A stretch of DNA of 64,000 bases from Verrucomicrobiota bacterium. Its GTDB lineage: Bacteria; Verrucomicrobiota; Lentisphaeria; JABSQK01; JAJFLO01. The DNA lies in contig JAJFLO010000409.1 of NCBI GenBank assembly GCA_021772675.1, forward strand, positions 1 to 64,000, in the 5' to 3' direction. Below, in pieces: positions 28,601 to 37,500 of the stretch. The position numbers and the translations under genes are program-made. Below the pieces are notes generated by a model. It worked only from the letters and a program-made list of their open reading frames with translations, searched no databases and had not been told where the DNA came from. Numbering within the stretch: the stretch's first letter is position 1; the number at the start of each line of letters is the position of its first letter.

Positions 28601-31600
28601 ATTAGCCAATACGGAATGGGCTATACCTGTAGACGAATGAGGTTCAATTATAGTGTCCCGTACAAACTCCTGATAATCGTTAGTTGAAACACCAACAAAC
28701 ACTCCTGTTAATGACCCGGATAGACTTGAGGGTCTATATCCGCTATCTTCAATACAAGCCCATGCAGATTCCAAAAACACCCGCTGTTGGGGATCCATGA
28801 GGGCCGCTTCTCGGGGAGAAATATTGAAAAACAGGGCGTCAAATTTATCAGCGTCATTAATAAATCCTCCCCACTTTGTATTTATAGTGTTGTCACCATT
28901 TTGATCGGCACATTGATAGTCACGCCAGTCAAAACGATCTCTCGGTATTTCTGAAATAAGCAACTTTCCTTTACTTAAATTATCCCAGAATATCGAAGGA
29001 GTCGGCGATTGAGGAAAATTACAGGCAATGCCTATAACCGCTATAGAATCTTTAGTTGCTTCCGCAGTTTCGGTCGTATTCGGCATCGAAGACAGATGTG
29101 TTTCTAATGGCCGGTTAGGCGTCAAATCAGCCTTAGGATTAGCCGGTGCGTTACCGGTTTGATCCAGACGCGCTTCAGGAGCTATTGCCTTCATTAGAGC
29201 ATCTCGATGATTGTCAATCAGATAATTAGTAAAACGTCGAATTGTTGAATGCTCGAAATAGACAGTGGGATTAATTTCAAGTTGATAGGTCTCATTTAGC
29301 TGCGAGCTGAATTCAGTCAATGTAATAGAATCAAATCCATAGTCGTTAAGATCCTCATCGATATCAATATCCGACTCCTGAAACTTAAGCAGATTTGAGA
29401 TACTTATAATAATTTTTTTGTGTAGAAAATTGACAAGGGATTCATCAGTGACTTCTTCCGCTCCATTTATGGAATGACCGCATTGATCACGATCGACGTC
29501 TTCGATTTCCAACAATTTGGTGATTTTTTCTTCCTGCCCGTGCCAAACAATTAATTGCGATACATCTAACTTCAGTCCGGTTTCCAGGGCAGCAACACCC
29601 ATCTCATCGCTTAAAGGACGCATACCGGTACTTTTTTCAATTAGCTGAAGTGTTTCTTGCGAAACCTGCATACCGCCGTGTTCCCACAAGGGCCAGTTAA
29701 TTGACAGTGTCTTACCCTTCCGCTTCTTTCGCGTTCTTAGATTTTCACGCAATTCCGCAAAATCATCCATGAAGCGATTCCCCGCTGCGTAATCGCTCTG
29801 TCCGGCGTTCCCCATTATCGAAGAAATTGATGAAAACATGACGAAGAAGTCAAGAGGTTCATTTTTAGTCACCGCATCCAAATGTATAGCTCCCAAAATT
29901 TTGGGACCGAGCACACGGGAAAATGATGCGTCATTCTTTTTGAGAATAAATGAGTCCTCGATGGAACCTGCACAATGGATTACTCCATTTACCTCGTCGA
30001 AAGTTGTTTTAATTTGTTTTAATGCATTATTAACAGACTGACGCTTCGTTACATCAACTTCAATAAACCGAATGTCACCGCCCGCAGCCTTGATCTCATC
30101 CAACTCTGTCCGTATTTTATCGCTCGGTGTTTTTCGGCCACCTATAATGACATGGGCTCCAACCGTACATGTCAGGTATCGAGCCATTATTAAACCGACA
30201 CCACCCGTACCACCAGTCAACCAGTAGACACCATCATGTTTTAGTGGGGATGTATCAATGTCGGTTTTATCTCCAACCGGTGTAGATTGAAATTTACGTC
30301 CCCACCGATCGTTACTATGATAAATGACTTCAGATAAATGCGAAAGAGATAAAGTCAACTCCCTAAAAATGATTTCTCCGATTGATGTTAAACTTTTACC
30401 GACTGTATCTAAACCCACGTGTGTAAATGCAATATTTGGATTTTCAATCATAGCAGATGCGGCAAATGCAGCTATGGCGCTATGATGGGGTTGCATAAGA
30501 CCATTTGTTCGATAGAAATAACCAATTTTTATTCTACGCGTCGGTTTCCGATCAATAAGAGCTTTGGTAAGATGAAATATCGAGTACAACCCAATCTGCA
30601 GTTGGCTCTCAATCGACGAAAATTGGAGATTAACGATATCATTCCTGATCGGCGATTCATCCATATTCCACAAATGCAGTATATGGGTTGGATCGCTTTT
30701 AATATCGCTGAGATGATCCAGCAAACGACAATAATCTTCATAATTATTAGGTCGAATCTCTAATGTCGTTCTATTTATCGACTTAAATTTTTTCCCAGGT
30801 CGTACATAAAACTGATTCGGATTATGGTCTTGGGAATCATTGATTAACTTCTGGACACAATTGCCTCGACTGGTTTTATTATCGAAAATAAGAAGAGTTT
30901 TTATCTCAGCACTGGTAAGTTGAGAATCTTCTTCGGTAATTTTTTTCTGGATGTGCACTACATTATAAAAATGAAGTTGTGAACCATCAATTTCATTGTT
31001 AGCTTCTGTCATTTGTGATGGTTTGGCAACACTATCAGCAGCTGGGTTGTAGGCCGGTGGCGAAACTGGTCTCAAATCATTGTTCGAGATTCCAGTGTCC
31101 ATTGAAATTGAATACCGACTTTTGGCAAAAGGATACAGAGGTAATGAGATCTTTCGTACATCCTGATCGTCATGGAGAGACTGCCAATCAACGTTTCCAC
31201 CTTGTGACCAAAACCGAGCACATTCCTCTATCCTCAAGTCCTTAATGGCATTTATCTTTGATATTTTTTTGTCTTCCAATGAGTCGTTGTGATTTGGATG
31301 TTCACCATTCTTTTTTACTGATCCGCGAAAGACATGTTTCTGTTGTCCTCCCTGCATCTTGTAGGTTGTCAATTTTTCAATGAGTTCGCGCTTAGTCGGC
31401 GCGACAATACCTAAACGTTCGTTCATTTCTTCGCGGCCTATTTGCAGAGTGTAAGCAATATCTATAAATGTGTCTTGATTAGACAGAGCCTTTTTTGCAT
31501 CGGTCGCAAGATAATCCAGGAATTGAACCACAAGCTCATCCAGTTGATCAGCCGTTTTGGCAGAAAAGATACAGGCTGCCGGCGTTGTCTCAGATTTTTG

Positions 31601-34291
31601 ATGCCGATTATTTTCCGCCTGATATTCCGAAATAATCATAAAGCAGTTGGATCCCCCCATACCAAAAGAGTTAATCGCTGCTAAACGTATATTATCTGAG
31701 TGCCAATGTGAGCTCATTTCAGGAATAAAGAATGGTGTTTGCGTAATCTGAATTGCAGGATTTACAGTTTGTACGTTGGAACACTGTGGGATCTGTGCAT
31801 ATTTCATACTCAGCAATACTTTTGTCAGTGAACAAATGCCTGATGCAGACTCCAGATGCCCCATGTTCGCTTTTGAACCTAAGGCACAAAATTGCTTGCG
31901 ATCGGTGTATTTACGAAACACATTAGTTAACGCCTGAATTTCAATGGGATCGCCTATCGCGGTTCCTGTACCATGAGATTCAATATAACTAATTTGTTCA
32001 GGGGAAATATTACAGTGTTCCAGGCAACGTTCTGCAACACTGACAATTGACTTAAGGCTTGGAATATTTCGCCCTGCCCCGGTTCCGGCATGATTAATCG
32101 TCGATCCTTTAATAATTCCATAAATCTGATCGGCGGCGTCAATCGCTTTGACTAGTGGTTTCAGCATCACACAACCAACACCTTCTCCAGGAACGTAACC
32201 ATCGGCTTTTTCATCAAACGTCTTTTCTTTTCCATCTGCCGCAAGAATTTTCATATTACTGAGCATTAAATACTTGCTGGCATGCAGGCTCAAATTCACA
32301 CCGCCTGCAATGGCAACATTGCATTCGCCACTAAGCAATGCTTGTTTCGCCATATGAATGGCTGTTAGTGATGAAGAACATGCGGTTTCAATTGTTATAC
32401 TAGGTCCTTGAAAATTCAGAGAATACGACACGCGATTGGCAATATCATAACCGTAGCTGCCTTGGCTTGTGTACATTCCCGATTTCGCCAGAATTTCCGC
32501 GGCCATCCACGAATAGTCGACATTCATAACGCCAACATAAACACCCACAAAATCCGACGATAAACAGCTGGGTGTATAACCCGCATCCTCAACCGTATGC
32601 CAGGCAGTTTGCAACATTAGCCGAAGCTGTGGATCCAAACGCACCGCTTCAAGAGGTGAAATACTGAAGAATTTAGGATCAAAGGTATCAAAATCAGGCA
32701 GGAGACCTCCCCACTTACTATAGATCTTGTTTGAACCATTCGCTGTTGGTTCGAAATACGAGCTGGGATCCCAGTGATCTCTTGTAATTTCACGAATACA
32801 ATTTCGTCCATTAGAGATATTGTCCCAAAATTGTGATAAATTTTTAGAATTAGGATAACCCCCTGCCACTCCAATTATTGCAATATCCTGCTGATCAATT
32901 TGTTCATTTTGTTTGCGAACGACCGGTTTTTGATAGATAATTTCTTGTTCTTCACTGAAGGGAACATTATTTTGATCTTCGAGTTCCGACGATGTCCGTG
33001 CTAATTTATTCGTTTCATTATCGCTTCCATCTTGCTGATTTTGACTCAAATTTGGTAGAGGCAGATTTTCAATGGAAAATTTTTCGTCATGCTGATCAGC
33101 CAGATAGTCCGCCAATTCTGTCAACGTACTATGTTCAAAGAGTAGTGTAGGGTATAGTTCCGTTCCAACCATCTCCTCAAGGTGTTTGACAATTCTCAAC
33201 AACATACTTGAATCAAACCCCATATCATAGAATGGTATCGTCTCGCTAATTTCCTCGATTGATTTGTTAGACGACTCCACAAATAATGGCAATATTTTAC
33301 GGATAATCGCGTTTCGATGGAATTGATTACCATCTGCGTTCTTAAGGGAAGCATGCTGTATAATTATTTCGGAATGTTGACGATCATCTGTATTTTTTGA
33401 ATCAGGCAAATTCCGATTTTTCGTACCGTTTTCTACAACACCTGTTAGTTTCGTAATTAATTCCTTGCTTCGAATTCGTTTCGAACTCATGCGTTTAAAT
33501 GTCGCTATGCAGTCACCGTTTTTATTAAAAACATGAAAATCGCAGTAGCTTATGTCCCGCGAAGGCTGCTTAACATCTTGCACCTTAATCAGCACATAGC
33601 ATGGAACGTCAAATGGAGAAAATGCTCTAAATCGCTCAATCGAAAACGGAATGGATGGCACCTTGCCGACATCCTCATCAAACCCAAAAATAGCAACACT
33701 TGCAAACGTTGCCGCATCAAGCAGTGCTGGATGCATATAGAATTTTTCTAAATGCCTGGCTGCAAGATCTCCTAATTCTAATTCCATCAGTGCATAATCT
33801 TTACCCCGATAGACAGTGCCTAGTGCTTTCATGAAATCTATATGTTGAATATCAAGCTGACGCGCCAACGCATAGATATCGTCCATATCGAACGTTTGAT
33901 CCGCATTCTTTTTTAGTGAATCAATAGACACAGACTTGAGTGAAATAGCCTTGCTCACATAAAGATCGCACTGAGCATTTTGGTTCCAGCTTTGATCGCT
34001 ATTGTCACCAATTGCTTGACTATGAACACTGACACACCAATGTTTCTTGACTTTTTTAATGACTAATTCCAGGCGTCGGCCAAACAGTTCTGTCGTCGCA
34101 ATCGGCTCTGTGAAAAGAATGTTGCGCAATTCGATATCTGCTAATGCAAAACCACACGCCTGCGCACTCCGATATATCGAATCGAGTAGACAAACTCCCG
34201 GCATAATACGAACACCATGCACTTGATGATCTCGAATCATATAATCGTCGTTCTTAATGACAGTTTTAAATGTTTTGTTTTTGCTTGTCAT
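25676..34291 (-). CDS. trans-AT PKS protein P3: DH-ACP / KS-KR-ACP / KS-DH-ACP, with C-terminal docking-like tail
   Basis: 2871-aa ORF. N-terminal DH (RDHQVHGVRIMPG); ACP MGFDSSMLL; KS IETACSSSL / ESHGTGTAIGDP; KR WLTGGTGGVG; ACP YGFDSITLTEF; KS IDTACSSSL / EAHGTGTALGDP; DH QQHQVSGKMVLPG and LHPAIIDGALQ; ACP YGIDSMIITEL; acidic tail MEIDELIQELQIEER. Confidence 0.95.
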   Translation of the reverse strand: MTSKNKTFKTVIKNDDYMIRDHQVHGVRIMPGVCLLDSIYRSAQACGFALADIELRNILFTEPIATTELFGRRLELVIKKVKKHWCVSVHSQAIGDNSDQSWNQNAQCDLYVSKAISLKSVSIDSLKKNADQTFDMDDIYALARQLDIQHIDFMKALGTVYRGKDYALMELELGDLAARHLEKFYMHPALLDAATFASVAIFGFDEDVGKVPSIPFSIERFRAFSPFDVPCYVLIKVQDVKQPSRDISYCDFHVFNKNGDCIATFKRMSSKRIRSKELITKLTGVVENGTKNRNLPDSKNTDDRQHSEIIIQHASLKNADGNQFHRNAIIRKILPLFVESSNKSIEEISETIPFYDMGFDSSMLLRIVKHLEEMVGTELYPTLLFEHSTLTELADYLADQHDEKFSIENLPLPNLSQNQQDGSDNETNKLARTSSELEDQNNVPFSEEQEIIYQKPVVRKQNEQIDQQDIAIIGVAGGYPNSKNLSQFWDNISNGRNCIREITRDHWDPSSYFEPTANGSNKIYSKWGGLLPDFDTFDPKFFSISPLEAVRLDPQLRLMLQTAWHTVEDAGYTPSCLSSDFVGVYVGVMNVDYSWMAAEILAKSGMYTSQGSYGYDIANRVSYSLNFQGPSITIETACSSSLTAIHMAKQALLSGECNVAIAGGVNLSLHASKYLMLSNMKILAADGKEKTFDEKADGYVPGEGVGCVMLKPLVKAIDAADQIYGIIKGSTINHAGTGAGRNIPSLKSIVSVAERCLEHCNISPEQISYIESHGTGTAIGDPIEIQALTNVFRKYTDRKQFCALGSKANMGHLESASGICSLTKVLLSMKYAQIPQCSNVQTVNPAIQITQTPFFIPEMSSHWHSDNIRLAAINSFGMGGSNCFMIISEYQAENNRHQKSETTPAACIFSAKTADQLDELVVQFLDYLATDAKKALSNQDTFIDIAYTLQIGREEMNERLGIVAPTKRELIEKLTTYKMQGGQQKHVFRGSVKKNGEHPNHNDSLEDKKISKINAIKDLRIEECARFWSQGGNVDWQSLHDDQDVRKISLPLYPFAKSRYSISMDTGISNNDLRPVSPPAYNPAADSVAKPSQMTEANNEIDGSQLHFYNVVHIQKKITEEDSQLTSAEIKTLLIFDNKTSRGNCVQKLINDSQDHNPNQFYVRPGKKFKSINRTTLEIRPNNYEDYCRLLDHLSDIKSDPTHILHLWNMDESPIRNDIVNLQFSSIESQLQIGLYSIFHLTKALIDRKPTRRIKIGYFYRTNGLMQPHHSAIAAFAASAMIENPNIAFTHVGLDTVGKSLTSIGEIIFRELTLSLSHLSEVIYHSNDRWGRKFQSTPVGDKTDIDTSPLKHDGVYWLTGGTGGVGLIMARYLTCTVGAHVIIGGRKTPSDKIRTELDEIKAAGGDIRFIEVDVTKRQSVNNALKQIKTTFDEVNGVIHCAGSIEDSFILKKNDASFSRVLGPKILGAIHLDAVTKNEPLDFFVMFSSISSIMGNAGQSDYAAGNRFMDDFAELRENLRTRKKRKGKTLSINWPLWEHGGMQVSQETLQLIEKSTGMRPLSDEMGVAALETGLKLDVSQLIVWHGQEEKITKLLEIEDVDRDQCGHSINGAEEVTDESLVNFLHKKIIISISNLLKFQESDIDIDEDLNDYGFDSITLTEFSSQLNETYQLEINPTVYFEHSTIRRFTNYLIDNHRDALMKAIAPEARLDQTGNAPANPKADLTPNRPLETHLSSMPNTTETAEATKDSIAVIGIACNFPQSPTPSIFWDNLSKGKLLISEIPRDRFDWRDYQCADQNGDNTINTKWGGFINDADKFDALFFNISPREAALMDPQQRVFLESAWACIEDSGYRPSSLSGSLTGVFVGVSTNDYQEFVRDTIIEPHSSTGIAHSVLANRISYILDLHGPSEAIDTACSSSLVAIHRAVIALHNGDCHMAIAGGVNLMFSPETFIGFSKAGMLAEDGKCKTFDRDANGYVRGEGTGSIFMKPLERAIADNDHIYGVIKGSAVNHGGHASSLTAPNPVAQADVLVTAYQRAGIHPDTVSFIEAHGTGTALGDPVEINGLKKAFAQLTERDGQHFEKISYCGLGSVKSNIGHLEAAAGIAGVIKTLLAFKHKMLAPTINFKHLNPYIEIEKSPFYIVDKLKPWEPSYDQEMNQLPRRAGVSSFGFGGANAHVVLEEYVKKDSGVSVQVSEIGKGEESPESGNRIHLSDRSDQTDQTYLIVLSARNEECLREYAKELLKYVSRHLTPDTLALTDLAYTLQVGREAMEERIAFIVHDEPELYQKLEFYISGQLENNGIFKSSTTVDIKLSHPRNENDSNTQSHVLDPEKLDLAKLASLWVNGKDIDWDKLVYSKELKRISLPTYPFSRERHWVSETEPGRRAKHKNDFRSPTGVIHPLIDFGQSTNGHTVFNKRFSGQEFYIQQHQVSGKMVLPGAIYLEMAHAAADSLNVNENFNGIRNVLWAQPITFNESEEEVTVHLYTDEENLDFEICTGSGNETSIHAQGKLCCLEKDQSLESNDLIDINSIKEQCSMEKNKQEVYDEFIKIGFEYGTELQVIQTFFVNDEISLAHLVLPDQLRDDFSDFTLHPAIIDGALQAVVGAFQSKNSIENTLFLPVGLGTVKIINHISDECYAYVMSADTMPENELEQSSGKMRKFNIIIIDMLGKPLIFIKDFSLKPFKNFETDSVIQNIRKDRPTINSTVKTTAQPKLKSTSLLQTTQTFLTEMVAEKIRMSAAKIKAKEPLEKYGIDSMIITELNGELEKSFGELSKTLLFEYQTIDELAHYFLKNHEEKLKKLFNLGDDEAEQQPPMGIEVTNNENTQTVKRVENSKKGVRQSEDSALAGFVNQLSEMEIDELIQELQIEER

Positions 34292-34319
34292 TTTTCTATT
34301 TTTTCAGCGTTTAGAAACG

Positions 34320-34530
34320 TTTTCTTAGGTTTCAGGTGTCGGGTTTCAGGTGTCAGATTTGGGGCTGAAAGTCATTCTGCTAACAAGCAAAATTTCCAGC
34401 AATTTATTTTTTAAAATCAGTGTATCTTGATAAAACCTCATTTCGCCCCCAAAAATTCGTCGTTTTTTTCCTGAGCTCTTGTCACTGATGCCTGGCACCT
34501 GACACCTGAAACCTGACACCAATTTTTTTT
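34320..34530. repeat. Intergenic element bounded by inverted heptamer arrays (GGTTTCAGGTGTC... / ...ACACCTGAAACC)
   Basis: Left arm GGTTTCAGGTGTCGGGTTTCAGGTGTCAG (34328-34357), right arm GCACCTGACACCTGAAACCTGACACC (34494-34520); core ATTCTGCTAACAAGCAAAATTTCCAGCAATTTATTTTTT. Confidence 0.85.
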
Positions 34531-34540
34531 CCTCCATATT

Positions 34541-37500
34541 TCACACCTCTTCCCATACCAATAAATCTTTAAGTTTATCTGTTGATGCTACCTTTCCATT
34601 TCCTCCAACCGCATGACCATTTTCAGGAGTTGCAACGATAGTGTCTTTAATCGCATCCTTCTTTTTTTCCCGGTTGAACCAATATTTCTTACGATTAAAA
34701 ATGATTGGTGCCAACGGATGACGACGTTGCACGTACTCCGGGTAATTTGCAGGATCAAATTCGCGAACGATCATATGACAATTTGTACCGCCAAAACCAA
34801 ATGAACTTATAGCGCCCCGACGAATTTCACAGTGTGGTAACCAATCGCGTAATGTAAGATTTGGAAAAAATGGTGACGAGGCGAATTGAAATCTGCTATT
34901 CGGTGTTTGACAATTCAGCGTTGGGGGAATTTGCCTGTGTTGTAATGACAATCCGACCTTGATAAAACTTGCAATTCCGGCAGCACTGAGAAGGTGACCT
35001 AAATTTGATTTTACACTGCCTATAGCACAATACTGTTTCTCCTGTGTATATTTTCGATAAACATCCGACAAGCCTTTTAATTCTATAGGATCGCCAATCA
35101 TGGTGCCGGTACCATGCGCTTCGACACACGATATTGTACCTGGATCAATACCACCATGTGCTAATGCGCTGGCAATAACCTTTTCCTGGCTGTCTGGATT
35201 AGGTGTCGTAATCCCCATTGTATGACCATCGTTATTTACCGCACTTGCCTCAATAACAGAATAGATCTTATCACCATCGGTAATCGCCTGATCAAGTCGC
35301 TTTAATAACACAGCACCACATCCCTCACCCAATACGATCCCATTTGCAGAACGATCAAATACGTGACATTTGCCGTCCGGGGATAATGCTTTACCTGAGC
35401 TCAACATCAAATAAGGAGTTTCGTCCAATAAAATATCAACTCCCCCTGCAAGTGCGAGATCACTCTCACCTGAAAAAAGGCTTTGACACGCCAAATGAAT
35501 ACTAAGTAATGATGAAGAACATGCTGAATCCAGAACGAAACTTGGACCATGAAGATTAAAGACATGGGAAATATGCGCAGCAATAAAATTCTGGCCTAAA
35601 CCAATGATCGAATGTGACGTAAATTCATCAATGTGATGCGGGTAACTTCCTGTTCGAGAACCGACAAAAACGCCAACATTTTGATTGCATAAATCATCTC
35701 GTTCATAGCCTGCGTCACTGAATGTTTGGGCGCTTATCTCCAAAAATTGACGAATGAGTGGATCGATATGCGGTGCTTGATCTTCGGTAAAACCAAAATA
35801 CGATGGATCAAACAAATCAATGTCTGGAATAAAACCACCCCACTTGCTATAACTTTTACCAACTTGGGGTATGGGATTGAAATGCTGATCGATATGCCAA
35901 CGGGACGATGGAACATCAATAATGCTACTTTTGCCACCTTTTAAATTCTTCCAGAAGCTATTGATATCGGGAGCACCGGGAAAGTTACAGGCCATGCCGA
36001 CAACGGCTACATCCCAACCGCCTCCGGTGCCACAGCGATTTACCGATTGTGCCCAGTCGTTGGAGACCGTTCTCTCCATATTTTTTGTAAACGGTATTAT
36101 ATCGATTTTCGTTGAGCCTAAATTCTCAAATTGATCACCGTATGTTCTATTCAAATATTGATCAAGTTCGCTTAATGTCGAGTGTTCCAGAATAACAGCT
36201 GGCTCCAACCGTTCACCAATTAATTCTTCCAATTTTACGATTAACTGTGCAATTAAGATTGAATCAACTCCGAACTCCTCGAACGGAGTATTTTCACCAA
36301 GATCCTCAACAGAAATCTTAAGTTCTTCAGCAAATAGTCTACTTAAGAGAGATAGAGTTGTATGCGAATTCTGTGATTGGCTAATGCCAAATTTGGTTGA
36401 ATTCTCGTCCGATGTTATTCTCTCTTCTGCAATCTGCGTCTGAAATAGACGGTCAGCTTGAAAGCGATTAGCATCAACAATGCAGGGCATTGCGCAAACA
36501 CTATCCTCTAAACTAAGCATAGTCTCAAAGAGCATCAATCCTTCATGTGTCGAATGAGAACGTAATCCCAATTTCACATAGTTAGGACTTTTGCTTTCTC
36601 CCATCCCAATATCATTCCAACTTGGCCATTGAATAGATCTGTAGTAGGGTTTTCCATGGTTTGCCTGAAAACGAGCGAAGTCATCCATAAACGAATTGGC
36701 CGCGGCATAATCACTGACACCCGATCCGAGTACAGGGACAAGAGAAGAAACTGACGAAAAAAGGATAAAGAACAGTAATTCATCATGCTGCAGGATATCA
36801 TGCAGATTGAATAACCCTTGAACTTTAGGTTTGAACACCGCTTCAAAGGCGCTAAGATTCTTTTTAATAAATGCCGGATCATCATTGTTCACCAGGCCGG
36901 CACAATGAATAACACCACCAATCGGACCGAGTGTTGTTCTTACATCAGCAATAAATGTTTCCAGCTCATCTTTATCGGAGAGAGAACCGGTGTGGAGCAT
37001 TACCGTTGCGCCATTTTTCTCCAGAAATTGTATGTGTTCGATTTTTTTAATGTCAACAGTATTTGCTGCCTGATTGTTAAGAATGTCGGGCCATTGTTTC
37101 CGATCCGGCAAATTCTGTCTTCCCATCAAAACTATTTTGCGTGAGCCTTTAGCAACAAAGTATCGTGCAATCTCTCCACCAATACCTCGCGTGCCGCCAG
37201 TTATAATTATGGTTTTGTTCGGATCAAAAAACTTTTCCGGAATCTTGATTGGCTTTATAGAGGATTCGCCATTGTATTTTTCATTGACGATCTTCGACAA
37301 GGACGGTTGGTATCGACTCAATAACCGATAAACACATTCACTTCCAGAATGTTCTGTTATCAGCTCGGCATAAATGATATCACGTAGTGTATCCAGTTTA
37401 TTGTCGTCATCATCGATATCGATGGTTCTCGCTATAATGTTTCGATATTCGGAGCTCAGCATTTTAATCAAACCAGAAAATCCAGCTCCTGCCAGGCTTT

